From assembly GCA_963743825.1 (NCBI GenBank), contig CAVURC010000011.1, positions 108,170-172,169 on the forward strand: DNA of 64,000 nt, written 5' to 3'. The DNA is from Sva-07 sp963743825 (GTDB taxonomy: Bacteria; Actinomycetota; Acidimicrobiia; Acidimicrobiales; Ilumatobacteraceae). Both the position numbers and the translations under genes were made by a program. The notes under the pieces were generated by a model, which was given only the letters and a program-made list of their open reading frames with translations, was not told the DNA's origin and made no database searches. Shown here piece after piece: positions 13,868-22,237 of this stretch; the first letter of the stretch is position 1, and each line of letters begins with the position of its first letter.

Positions 13868-14260
13868 ATGATCCGCTATCTCAGTCTCGACTGGATCAAT
13901 GCCCTCTCCGACGAGGTCACCGCAAGCGACACGATGCGCGAGATCGCCGAGTCGCACAGCATCGGCGTGACCCAGGTGGTGAGTGACGGCCCCGAGGGTG
14001 ACGTGACCTACCACCTGAGTGTCGGCGACGGTGATGCGTCGTTCGGCGCAGGGCCGGCCGACCCCGAGGACGTGAAGATGGAGCAGGACTGGGACACGGC
14101 GGTGGCGGTCGCCACCGGGGAACTCAACGCCCAGGAGGCATTCATCAGCGGGCGCATCCGGTTGTTCGGCGACCAACAGAAGCTGCTCGATTCGCAGCCG
14201 GTGTTCGGCGCGCTCGACGCTGTCTTCGCGTCCGTTCGTGAACGCACCCGCTACGACTGA
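13868..14260 (+). CDS. SCP2 sterol-transfer-domain protein
   Basis: 130 residues spanning a single SCP2-type domain. The pattern of strands, the segment DWDTAVAVATGELNAQEAFISGRIRLFGD and the terminal helix LLDSQPVFGALDAVFASV are typical of bacterial SCP2-like proteins, which bind lipophilic molecules in a hydrophobic cavity. The G-x-I-x-x-x-G-D stretch (ISGRIRLFGD) is the family's best-conserved part. ATG at 13868 is the first codon of the domain. The glycosylase gene begins 24 nt downstream on the same strand. Confidence 0.82.
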   Translation: MIRYLSLDWINALSDEVTASDTMREIAESHSIGVTQVVSDGPEGDVTYHLSVGDGDASFGAGPADPEDVKMEQDWDTAVAVATGELNAQEAFISGRIRLFGDQQKLLDSQPVFGALDAVFASVRERTRYD

Positions 14261-14283
14261 CACGCGCTCGACACGGAGGATCG

Positions 14284-15150
14284 ATGCCCGAGATGCCCGA
14301 GATCCAGGCGCACGCCGAGCGCCTGACCACCCAGTTCGCCGGGCGCGTCCTCACCATGTTCACGCCGTTCAACTTCACTGCGCTCAAGACCGCAGCGCCC
14401 GCACCCTCGCAGGCATACGGCCAGCCGCTGATCGACGTCGGCCGGCGCGGCAAGTATCTCCTCGTCCACTTCGAACCCGTCACGTTCGCGGTGCACCTGA
14501 TGCAGGGCGGCCGGCTGCTGCCCGACGTGAAGCACTCGGCGAAGCCGCGAGGCGCGCAGGCCCGGTTCAGCTTCGAGCCGACCGAGCTCGCCGACGGGAC
14601 GATCGACGAGACCGCGCTGCTGCTCACCGAGCAGGGCAAGGAACGCAGAGCCGGCGTGTGGTGCATCCCGAGCGACGCAGTACTGCACGTGCCACCGCTC
14701 GACCGGCTCGGTCCGGAAGCAGCCACGATCACCGACACCGAACTCGCCGCACTCTTCGCCGCCAACTCGATGCGCGTGCACGGCTTCCTGCGCGATCAGC
14801 GCATGATCGCCGGTATCGGCCGACGCCTCGCCAACGAGGTGTGCCACCGGGCGAGAGTGTCACCGTTCGCCAACACCCGCAAGCTCGGTGCCGACGGCGC
14901 CGTCACGGTCGCGGCAGCGATTCGATCCTGCATCGAGGAGGGCCTGGAGGACGAGCGGTCGCGCAGCCAGATGAGCGCGTCGAAGGAGCGGCCCGCAGCG
15001 ATGCACGGTCGCACCGGCGAGGCGTGCCCTGACTGCGGCGACACCGTCCGCGCCGTGGAGTACTCCGGCTACACGGTCAACTACTGCGCCACGTGCCAGA
15101 CGGGCGGCAAGGTGCTCGCCGACAACACGACCAGCAAATTCCTGAAGTAG
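14284..15150 (+). CDS. Fpg/Nei-family DNA glycosylase (formamidopyrimidine-DNA glycosylase-like)
   Basis: 288 residues. Base-excision repair glycosylase/AP-lyase family. The N-terminus MPEMPEIQAHAERL gives Pro2 as the nucleophile after Met removal, with catalytic Glu3. RRGKYLLVHF holds the conserved lysine. The helix-two-turn-helix region is near IAGIGRRLANEVCHRA. The C-terminal zinc finger has four cysteines (ACPDCGDTV and NYCATCQTGGK). The lesion specificity cannot be told from sequence. It could also be annotated Nei-like, since the N-terminus departs slightly from PELPE. It ends 23 nt before the nucleoside phosphorylase. Confidence 0.88.
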   Translation: MPEMPEIQAHAERLTTQFAGRVLTMFTPFNFTALKTAAPAPSQAYGQPLIDVGRRGKYLLVHFEPVTFAVHLMQGGRLLPDVKHSAKPRGAQARFSFEPTELADGTIDETALLLTEQGKERRAGVWCIPSDAVLHVPPLDRLGPEAATITDTELAALFAANSMRVHGFLRDQRMIAGIGRRLANEVCHRARVSPFANTRKLGADGAVTVAAAIRSCIEEGLEDERSRSQMSASKERPAAMHGRTGEACPDCGDTVRAVEYSGYTVNYCATCQTGGKVLADNTTSKFLK

Positions 15151-15173
15151 TGCCGGGCGAATACGCTCGCAGC

Positions 15174-15891
15174 ATGCCGATCCATCTGCGCGCCGAGCCC
15201 GGCGACTACGCCCCCAACGTCCTGTGTCCGGGCGATCCCCTCCGAGCCGAGTACATCGCCGAGACGTTCTTCGACCCCGGCGCCCGCCGGGTCAACGCCG
15301 AGCGCGGCATGCTGGGGTTCACGGGCACGTTCGAGGGTAAGCCGATCAGCGTCCAGTCGACGGGCATGGGATGCCCGAGCGCAGGCATCGTCTTCGAGGA
15401 ACTGATCATGCTCGGTGCCACTCGTTTGGTCAGGGTCGGCACGTGCGGAGGTCTCGGCAATGGCATGGCGATGGGCGACACGGTGATCGGGATCGCTGCA
15501 TCGAGTGACGACCAGACCCCGTTGCGGTACGCCGCGATGGAGGGCTACGCACCGAGTGCGACGTTCGGCCTCGTCGAGACCGCCGCACGGCTGAGTCGTG
15601 ACGGGGCTGCCGGCGCGCGTCCACGTCGGGCCGATCGTCACGTCCGGGTTGTTCTACGACCCGGACCCCACGACGTTCGCCCGGTGGAAGCGGCTCGGCC
15701 ACATCGGCGTCGAGATGGAGGCGGCGATGATGTACACCATCGCGGCAGTGAAGGGGATCGAGGCACTGGCGATCATGACGGTGAGCGATCTGCTCGGTGA
15801 GGCGGGCGACACGGTCAGGATCAGCGACGACGACCTCAAGGCGGGCGTCGATCAGATGATGCGCATCAGTTGCGCAGTCGCCGTGTCATGA
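15174..15891 (+). CDS. deoD: purine-nucleoside phosphorylase, DeoD type (one frameshift near 15600)
   Basis: About 238 residues, the usual hexameric DeoD length. It splits purine nucleosides with phosphate to base and ribose-1-phosphate. Motifs are NVLCPGDPLRAEYIA (phosphate loop), STGMGCPSAGI, RVGTCGGL, then GPIVTSGLFYDPDP, GVEMEAAMMYT and MTVSDLL (catalytic Asp). One base is inserted around 15597-15600, shifting the frame once while both halves stay collinear with the family. ATG at 15174 follows a TACGCT -10-like element by 7 nt, suggesting a leaderless transcript. Uridine phosphorylase is a less likely alternative. Confidence 0.85.
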
Positions 15892-15948
15892 TTTGCCGAC
15901 CCGATGCCTGTCGGGAACTTCTCTGACCCCGGGAGCGTCCAACCCACC

Positions 15949-16725
15949 ATGATTCCTCGCACCGCACTTGCCCTTGTCGCCCTGTCCGCCCTCGCGTTCG
16001 CCGCCTGCGGCAGCGACGACGACTCCGCCTCCGGCTCTGCACCCACAGCCGACGATCTGGCCGGGCAGGCCTTCGAATCGACCGACGTCACGGGGTACGA
16101 CCTCGTCGAAGGAACCACGATCACGCTCGGGTTCGAGACCGACACGGTCGGCGCCCAGGGAGGCTGCAACACCCAGAGCGGCGGCTACACGATCTCCGAC
16201 GGAACGCTCGAGGTCTCTGCGATGGTGTCGACCATGATGGCCTGCGAGCAGGCGCTGATGGACCAGGACACCTGGGTCAGCGAGTTCCTCACGAGCAGCC
16301 CGGAGATCTCCCTCGACGGCGGCACGCTCACCTTGACGGGCTCGGATGCAACCATCAGCCTCGAGGCCAAGACCGCTGCCCCACTCGAGGGCACCACCTG
16401 GGTACTGACCGGTACCGTCGCGACGGAGGCGGTTTCGTCGCTGCCCGCCGACGCCGAGGCGTCGCTCACCATCACCGACGGCCAGGCCGCAATCCAGACG
16501 GGCTGCAACAGCGGATCGGCGAGCGTCGAGGTGACCGACACCACGATGACCTTCGGGCCGGTGGCGATGACCAAGATGGCCTGCCCCGACGACCTCACTG
16601 CGCTCGAGGCCAGCGTCATCGCGGTACTCGACGGTGAGGTCACCTACGAGGTCACCGGCGACACGCTGTCGATCCGCAAGGCCGGCGCCGATGGCGAGAT
16701 CGGCCTGGAGTACACCGCCGGCTGA
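15949..16725 (+). CDS. META-domain (HslJ-like) lipoprotein with two repeats
   Basis: 258 residues. A lipoprotein signal (residues 1-20, lipobox AFAAC) would anchor it outside the membrane. Two META/HslJ-type repeats follow. Each begins with a 'G-x-x-(W/F)...' strand (LAGQAFESTDV; LEGTTWVLTGT) and carries the hallmark cysteine pair: GGCNTQSGGY with MMACEQALM, and TGCNSGSASV with MACPDDLTALE. META domains are linked to motility and heat-shock phenotypes in other bacteria, with no known biochemical activity. ATG at 15949 is chosen because the signal peptide starts there. Confidence 0.85.
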   Translation: MIPRTALALVALSALAFAACGSDDDSASGSAPTADDLAGQAFESTDVTGYDLVEGTTITLGFETDTVGAQGGCNTQSGGYTISDGTLEVSAMVSTMMACEQALMDQDTWVSEFLTSSPEISLDGGTLTLTGSDATISLEAKTAAPLEGTTWVLTGTVATEAVSSLPADAEASLTITDGQAAIQTGCNSGSASVEVTDTTMTFGPVAMTKMACPDDLTALEASVIAVLDGEVTYEVTGDTLSIRKAGADGEIGLEYTAG

Positions 16726-16766
16726 GCGACTGCGGAGCCCGCTCCGGGCGGAGGCCCCTGGTCGTC

Positions 16767-16796
16767 TTGTGGAGAGGGCTCGTTCCCGGTTAGAGT
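16767..16796 (+). promoter_or_regulatory. probable promoter of the iron transporter
   Basis: A -35-like TTGTGG (16767-16772) is separated by 18 nt from a -10-like TAGAGT (16791-16796), which fits the actinobacterial TAnnnT pattern. Predicted transcription starts about 30 nt before the fbpA start. The -10 element overlaps the inverted repeat at 16795-16810. Confidence 0.5.
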
Positions 16797-16810
16797 TAGG
16801 GTCCCCTAAC
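16795..16810. promoter_or_regulatory. IdeR/DtxR-like iron operator
   Basis: A perfect inverted repeat, GTTAGGG-TC-CCCTAAC, overlaps the -10 region 24 bp upstream of fbpA. It resembles the central part of the DtxR/IdeR consensus (TTAGG...CCTAA). Its position would let an iron-loaded repressor block transcription of the iron importer. The fit is partial, and the regulator is inferred. Confidence 0.55.
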
Positions 16811-16833
16811 ACTTGATGACAGGAGCCCCCTCA

Positions 16834-17904
16834 ATGCGCCCGACACCACGACTGCTCGTCGCCGTGCTCGCACTCGGACTCGTTGGCGCTGCGTGCGCAA
16901 GCGAGTCCGACGACACCGCCACCGACGACACGGCGGTCGCCGCAACCGGAAGCACGGCGACGGACGACTCGTCGGACATCGGCACCGTCACGGTCTACTC
17001 CGGTCGCGGCGAGGACCTCGTCGGACCGCTCCTCGAGATGTTCGAGAACGAGACCGGCATCGACACCGAGGTCCGCTACGGCGACTCCGCCGAGATGCTG
17101 CTGCTCATCCAGGAGGAGGGCGACAACTCGCCGGCCGACGTCTACTACTCCCAGGGCGCGGGCTTCCTGGGCGAGCTGTCGTCGAACGACGCGCTCGCTG
17201 ACCCTGCCGGACGAGCTGCTCGAGCAGGTCCCCCCGGCGCTGCGCTCCCCCAACGACGACTGGGTCGGGCTGTCGGGTCGGGCCCGAACCGTCGTCTACA
17301 ACACCGACGAACTGACCGAGGACGACGTCCCCGACTCGATCCTCGAGTTCACCGACCCGGAGTGGGAAGGGCGCATCGGGTACGCGCCGACCAACGCCTC
17401 GTTCCAGGACTTCGTCACCGCCCTGCGCTACCTCGAGGGCGAGGATGCCACACGCGCCTGGCTCGAGGGCATCGTGGCCAACGCCGTGCCGTACGAGAAC
17501 AACACCGCCGTCGTCGAAGCCGTCGCCGCCGGCGAGGTGTCGCGTCGGGTTCGTCAACCACTACTACCTGTACCGCTTCCTCGCCGAGGACCCGGACTAC
17601 CCGGCGGCCAACAAGTTCTACGCCGACGGACGATCCGGGCTCGCTCGTCAACATCGCCGGCGCCGGCGTCCTGGCCACGACCGACGAGGAGGCCGGCGCG
17701 CTCGCCCTCATCGAGTTCCTGCTGTCGCCGACCGCGCAGGCGTACTTCGCGACCGAGACCTTCGAGATCCCGGTCACCGACGACGTCGAGATTCCCGAAG
17801 GCGTGCCCACGCTCGACTCGCTGAACCTGCCCGAGTTCGACCTCAACCAGCTCCTCGACCTCCAGGGAACGGTCGACCTGCTGATCGAGGTCGGGGCCCT
17901 GTGA
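16834..17904 (+). CDS. fbpA: ferric-iron ABC transporter substrate-binding lipoprotein (three frameshifts)
   Basis: About 355 residues. Extracytoplasmic Fe(III)-binding protein of the FbpA/FutA class. The lipobox is LVGAAC. The N-lobe starts GTVTVYSGRGEDLVGPLL, and the paired-tyrosine iron ligand occurs in NHYYLYR. Three single-base insertions, near 17203, 17544 and 17628, move the reading through all three frames and back, yet the protein remains collinear with the family. ATG at 16834 has AGGAG 10-14 nt upstream and follows the IdeR-like operator. Its stop overlaps a GTG, and fbpB follows closely. Confidence 0.85.
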   Translation: MRPTPRLLVAVLALGLVGAACASESDDTATDDTAVAATGSTATDDSSDIGTVTVYSGRGEDLVGPLLEMFENETGIDTEVRYGDSAEMLLLIQEEGDNSPADVYYSQGAGFLGELSSNDALADPAGRAARAGPPGAALPQRRLGRAVGSGPNRRLQHRRTDRGRRPRLDPRVHRPGVGRAHRVRADQRLVPGLRHRPALPRGRGCHTRLARGHRGQRRAVREQHRRRRSRRRRRGVASGSSTTTTCTASSPRTRTTRRPTSSTPTDDPGSLVNIAGAGVLATTDEEAGALALIEFLLSPTAQAYFATETFEIPVTDDVEIPEGVPTLDSLNLPEFDLNQLLDLQGTVDLLIEVGAL

Positions 17905-17941
17905 GCACCACGCAGGCGCAATCCACCGGTTGGCGCCTGCC

Positions 17942-19662
17942 GTGACGAACGCGCTCCTCGACGCGCCGGGCCCGGTCGTGAGGCCGGCCCCCGAGCGTCG
18001 GGGGCCGGCGCGCCTCCACGTCGGCCGACGTTCCCGTCGTCAGGATGCTGGCGCTGCTCGTCGGCGTCAGCGCGGCGATCCCGCTCGGGTACCTGGTCGT
18101 CCGGGTCTGGGAGCTCGGGTGGACCGAGACCTGGGAGATCGCCACGTCGGAGCGCACGCGCACCGTGCTGATCGACACGGTCGTGCTCGCCGTGGCGGTC
18201 ACGCTCGCCGCGCTCGTGATCTCGTTGCCGCTGGCCTGGCTCACGACCCGCACCGACCTGCCGGCACGTCGGACGTGGGTGCGTGCTCACGGCGCTGCCG
18301 TTGGCGATCCCCACCTACGTCGGCGCCTTCGCCATGATCGGCGCGCTCGGGCCCACGCGGCATCGTGCAGGGCTGGCTCGAGCCGCTCGGCGTCGAGCGG
18401 CTCCCGTCGATCTACGGATTCGGCGGCGCGTTCGTCGTGCTCACCCTGTTCACGTACCCCTACCTGCTGCTCACCGTCCGCGCCGCGTACCGCCAGCTCG
18501 ACCCGAGTCTCGAAGAGGCGAGTCGGACCCTCGGTCGCAACTCGTTGGTCGACGTTCGTCCGGGTGGTCGTACCGCAGCTGAAGCCGGCGATCGCCGCCG
18601 GCTCGCTCCTCATCGCGCTGTACGTGCTCTCGGACTTCGGCGCGGTGTCGATGCTCCGCTACGACACCTTCACGCGGGCGATCTACGTCCAGTACCGCGG
18701 CGGGCTCGACCGCGGCACGGCGGCGGTGATGGGCATGATGCTCGTGATCCTGACGATCACCGTCCTCGCCGCCGAACAACGGCTGCGAGGGCCGGAGTCG
18801 CTGCACCGGCTCCACGGTTCGGGTGCCCGCACGGGCCGCCACGATCCACCTCGGGCCGTGGCGCTGGGTCGCCGCCGGGGCCTGCGCGCTCGTGGTGACG
18901 GTTGCGTTGCTGATCCCGCTCGGTGTCATCGGCTACTGGTTGTGGCGCGGCACCCAGGTCGGCGAACCCTGGCTCCCGCTGTGGTCGCTGGTCGCCAACA
19001 GCCTGTGGGCATCGGCACTCGGCGCCGTCCTCACCGTCGCCTGCGCCTGGCCGGTGGCGATGCTCGCCGTCCGCTCGCCGGGCAGATCCTCACGGTTCGT
19101 CGAACGACTCTCGTGGTCGGGGCACGCCCTGCCCGGCATCGTCGTGGCGCTCGCGCTGGTGTTCTTCGGCGCCAAGTACGTGCCGGCGGCGTACCAGACG
19201 ATGGCGATGCTGGTGTTCGCCTACATGGTGCTGTTCCTGCCCCAGGCGATCGGCGCCATCCGGTCGTCGCTGCTGCAGATGACTCCATCGGTCGAGGAGG
19301 CCGCACACCTGCTCGGCTCGGGATCGTTCACGACCTTCCGGCGGGTGGTCCTGCCGCTCACCCGGCCGGGCGTCGCAGCCGGCGCCGCGCTCGTGTTCCT
19401 CACGTGCATGAAGGAACTGCCGGCCACGCTCCTGCTCGCACCGACGGAGTTCAGCACGCTCGCCACCCGCGTGTGGACGGCATCGAACGAGGCGTTCCTC
19501 GCGCGAGCAGCGGCGCCGGCGCTGGCGCTGGTGGTGCTGTCGTCGCTCCCGATGCTCGTGCTCGTGCGGCGGGAGCGCCCTGCGCTCGGCGACGTCGTGG
19601 CAGATCAGTCGACCGGGAACGCCGGCGCGGACACCGCGATCGAACGCACGCCGACGCGCTGA
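17942..19662 (+). CDS. fbpB: ferric-iron ABC transporter permease (about five frameshifts)
   Basis: About 570 residues. A fused double permease with roughly 12 helices and two BPD_transp_1 domains. EAA-type loops are seen at LEEASRTLGRNS and VEEAAHLLGSGSFTTFRRVVLP; they contact the ATPase. Insertions near 18030, 18286, 18361, 18547 and 18820 each advance the frame by one. The second half from 18823 is intact. The start is uncertain: GTG 17942 gives a 40-residue cytoplasmic lead, while a GTG at 17901 overlapping the fbpA stop soon hits a TGA. Its last 58 nt overlap the 3' end of fbpC on the other strand. Confidence 0.78.
17983..18009. other. GC-rich 12-bp hairpin at the start of fbpB
   Basis: Arms 17983-17994 and 17998-18009 pair perfectly around GCG. 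The hairpin falls just after fbpA, within the predicted first codons of fbpB. It could weaken read-through or protect the fbpA message so that the binding protein exceeds the permease. It could equally be a by-product of proline/arginine codons. Confidence 0.35.
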
Positions 19663-20666
19663 CCGCGACCGTACGACGGTGCCCCCGGGGCACGACTCCG
19701 CAAGCTGGTCCCGTCGTCGAGCACGACGACACTGACGTGGTCGTGCCCGTAGTACTCGACGAGTTCCACCGTGGCCGCGCCCCATCCGTTCGAAGCGGTC
19801 GACCCGTCGGGGCCGACGAGGTCGTCGAGGACGAGTTGTTCGGGTCGCACGAGGACGTCGACGAGGCCCAGATGTGACTCCTGCAGCTCGAGCGGACCGA
19901 TGGCCGACGACGCTCGATCTCCCACCGCGTCGGCACGGATGAGATTGGCCTCACCCACGAAACCGGCAACCCACCGTGACGCCGGGTTCGCATAGATCAC
20001 GTCGGGTCGCTCGAGTTGGGTGACACGGCCCTCGTGCATCACGGCGACACGGTCGCCGAGCACGAACGCCTCCTCCTGGTCGTGGGTCACGAACACGGTG
20101 GTCACGCCGAGTTCGGTGAGGAGGCGATGGACCTCGCTGCGGACCTGCACCCGCAGCGACGTGTCGAGGTTCGAGAACGGTTCGTCGAGCAGCAGTGCCG
20201 TCGGCTGCGGAGCGAGCGCCCGGGCCAGGGCGACACGCTGCTGTTGGCCTCCCGACAACGTCGCCGGGGAGCGGTCGCCGAGCCCGCTCAGCCCGACGCG
20301 GTCGAGCGACTCGGCGACGCGGTTGCTGCGACGCTCCTCGCGCGACAGGCCGTAGCCCACGTTCCCGGCCACGGTCATGTGCGGGAACAGTGCCCAGTCC
20401 TGGAAGACCATGCCGATGCGACGCTGCTCCGGACGAACGTGCAGGCCGGGCGCGCTGACCTGCGTGCCACCGATGCTGATCGACCCGTCGTCGAGCCGTT
20501 CGAGGCCGGCGATCGATCGCAGCAGCGTCGTCTTGCCGCACCCGCTCGGACCCAGCAGTGCCACGATCTCGCCGGGCGCGACGTCGATCGAGACCTGCTT
20601 GAGCACCTCGACGGCGCCGAACCGCTTGACGGCGTCGACGACGTCGATCCCTCCCTCGTGCGTCAC
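19605..20666 (-). CDS. fbpC: ferric-iron ABC transporter ATP-binding protein
   Basis: 353 residues. The ATPase for FbpAB, of the PotA/CysA-like subfamily. Walker A is GPSGCGKTT, the Q-loop is MVFQDWALFPH, the signature is LSGGQQQRVALARAL, Walker B is ALLLDEPFSNLD, and the H-loop is VFVTHDQEEA. A TOBE-type C-terminal domain follows (VRPEQLVLDD). The start is GTG 20666. An AGGCTA (minus-strand TAGCCT) -10-like element at 20673-20678 lies just upstream, so it is probably transcribed on its own. Unusually, it faces fbpAB rather than following it. The frame is intact. Confidence 0.88.
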   Translation of the reverse strand: MTHEGGIDVVDAVKRFGAVEVLKQVSIDVAPGEIVALLGPSGCGKTTLLRSIAGLERLDDGSISIGGTQVSAPGLHVRPEQRRIGMVFQDWALFPHMTVAGNVGYGLSREERRSNRVAESLDRVGLSGLGDRSPATLSGGQQQRVALARALAPQPTALLLDEPFSNLDTSLRVQVRSEVHRLLTELGVTTVFVTHDQEEAFVLGDRVAVMHEGRVTQLERPDVIYANPASRWVAGFVGEANLIRADAVGDRASSAIGPLELQESHLGLVDVLVRPEQLVLDDLVGPDGSTASNGWGAATVELVEYYGHDHVSVVVLDDGTSLRSRAPGAPSYGRGQRVGVRSIAVSAPAFPVD

Positions 20667-20782
20667 GGGGTCAGGCTATCGGCGCGTCCTCGCACGGCTC
20701 GGGTGGACGCCGCGCCACGACCGCCTCGGCGCCCGGTGTTCGACGAGAGGCAGGTGACTCGTCGGGTGGCACAGTGTTCGTC

Positions 20783-21127
20783 GTGAGTGACGCTGAAACG
20801 ACACCTGGCACGGCCCGACCGGAGGGCACATTCGTGGCGTTGCGCGTTGTGGTGGGCGTGGCTGTCGGTGTCGTCTGGGCGGGGTACATGCTGGCACTCG
20901 TCACTCTCGGCAGCTGTGACGCGTTCGGTGGCCGGTGCGACGGGACGAGCCCGCCAGTCTTCGAAGATGACGTCGCCGGTGGAGCGTTCGTCGGTACGGC
21001 GGTCGCGGCCTGGGTGTTGTGGTGGCTGCGTCACCCGTCGAGACGGCAGGCAGCTGTCGGCGTTGCCGTCGCCTTGGCAGTGGCCGTCGCCGTCGCATTC
21101 ATTGCGCGTGGCATCGCCCACGGTTGA
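20783..21127 (+). CDS. small membrane protein of unknown function
   Basis: About 114 residues with three hydrophobic stretches: VALRVVVGVAVGVVWAGYML, GGAFVGTAVAAWVLWWL, and AAVGVAVALAVAVAVAFIA near the end. A pair of cysteines sits in the outer loop (SCDAFGGRCDG). I do not recognise the family. GTG at 20783 is preferred over a GTG nine bases upstream. It is divergent from fbpC. Coding is supported by frame composition only. Confidence 0.5.
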   Translation: MSDAETTPGTARPEGTFVALRVVVGVAVGVVWAGYMLALVTLGSCDAFGGRCDGTSPPVFEDDVAGGAFVGTAVAAWVLWWLRHPSRRQAAVGVAVALAVAVAVAFIARGIAHG

Positions 21128-21177
21128 GCCGCCAGGCGCCGGTCACCGCCACGCTTCGACGGTGCTCGACGGCGAAC

Positions 21178-22164
21178 TCAGATCAGGCCGAGTTCGGCGA
21201 CCGCGTCGCGCTCACTCACGAGTTCGTCGGCGGAGGCGTCGATCTTGGCGCGGCTGAAGTCGTCGATCTCGAGGCCCTGGACGATCTCGTAGTCACCGTT
21301 CTTGCACACGCACGGGAACGACGAGATGATGCCTTCGGGAACGCCGTAGCTGCCGTCGCTGACGACCGACATCGACACCCAGTCGCCCTCCGGCGTGCCG
21401 AGCGTCCAGTCACGGATGTGGTCGACCGCGGCCGAGGCGGCCGATGCTGCCGACGACGAACCGCGGGCGTCGATGATCGCTGCGCCACGCTTGGCGACCG
21501 TGGGGATGTAGGTCGAGTCGTACCACTCATGGTCGCCGACGGCGTCGTAGGCGCGGGTGCCGTTGACCTCGCAGTGGAACAGATCGGGATACTGGGTGGT
21601 CGAGTGGTTGCCCCAGATCGTCATCTTGGTGATGTCGTTGACCGACGCGCCGAGGCGCTGCGCGAGCTGGGCCTTGGCGCGGTTGTGATCGAGACGGGTC
21701 ATGGCGGTGAAACGCCTGGGGTCGAGGTCGGCGGAGTTGCGCTGGGCGATCAGGGCGTTGGTGTTCGCCGGGTTGCCGACGACGAGGATCTTGACCGCAG
21801 GTGTCGCCGAGCGGGACAGGGCTTCGCCCTGCGGCTTGAAGATGCCACCGTTGGCCGACAGCAGGTCGGCGCGTTCCATGCCCGCCTTGCGCGGCATCGA
21901 GCCGACGAGGATCGCAACATCGACATCGCCGAACGCCGTGTCGGCGTCGTCGGTGCAGACCACGCTGTCGAGGAGCGGGAACGCACAGTCGTCGAGCTCC
22001 ATGCGGACCCCTTCGAGCGCTCCGAGTGCCGGCGTGATCTCGAGGAGTTGGAGCGAGACGGGCGTGTCTGGCCCGAGCATCGAGCCCGATGCGATACGGA
22101 AGAGGATGCTGTAGCCGATCTGGCCTGCAGCACCGGTGACGGCGACGCGAACGGGAGTGGTCAT
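21178..22164 (-). CDS. mdh: malate dehydrogenase
   Basis: 328 residues. It interconverts malate and oxaloacetate with NAD in the TCA cycle. The dinucleotide motif is VTGAAGQIGYS near the N-terminus, the substrate arginine is in SMPRKAGMERADL, and the catalytic histidine is in IWGNHSTTQYPD. The length and GAAGQIGY form place it with the cytosolic/type-2 MDHs of actinobacteria. ATG at 22164 is chosen because the 24 upstream in-frame residues run back into the hairpin at 22205-22237. A promoter lies directly upstream. Confidence 0.95.
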   Translation of the reverse strand: MTTPVRVAVTGAAGQIGYSILFRIASGSMLGPDTPVSLQLLEITPALGALEGVRMELDDCAFPLLDSVVCTDDADTAFGDVDVAILVGSMPRKAGMERADLLSANGGIFKPQGEALSRSATPAVKILVVGNPANTNALIAQRNSADLDPRRFTAMTRLDHNRAKAQLAQRLGASVNDITKMTIWGNHSTTQYPDLFHCEVNGTRAYDAVGDHEWYDSTYIPTVAKRGAAIIDARGSSSAASAASAAVDHIRDWTLGTPEGDWVSMSVVSDGSYGVPEGIISSFPCVCKNGDYEIVQGLEIDDFSRAKIDASADELVSERDAVAELGLI

Positions 22165-22171
22165 GTCCCCG

Positions 22172-22201
22172 AGCGTACGCCCGCACGACGAACCCACCCA
22201 A
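22172..22201 (-). promoter_or_regulatory. probable leaderless promoter of mdh
   Basis: On the minus strand, TTGGGT (22196-22201) and TACGCT (22172-22177) are 18 nt apart. The predicted transcription start falls within a few bases of the mdh ATG at 22164, implying little or no leader. Confidence 0.45.
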
Positions 22202-22204
22202 GCG

Positions 22205-22237
22205 AATGAGACGCGGGGTCTGACCCCGCGTCTCATT
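22205..22237. terminator. perfect palindrome after the first acyltransferase gene
   Basis: 16-nt arms (22205-22220 and 22222-22237) surround a central T, with the core GGGGTC-T-GACCCC. It sits immediately after the acyltransferase stop and upstream of mdh, both on the minus strand, so it probably terminates the former. The inner 14-nt arms are shared with 237-263. Confidence 0.7.

Noticed and set aside
16834..19662. Programmed or regulated +1 frameshifting in the iron transporter genes
   Set aside because: The shifts have no shared slippery sequence, occur at many different places, and affect unrelated genes across the window; error is simpler.
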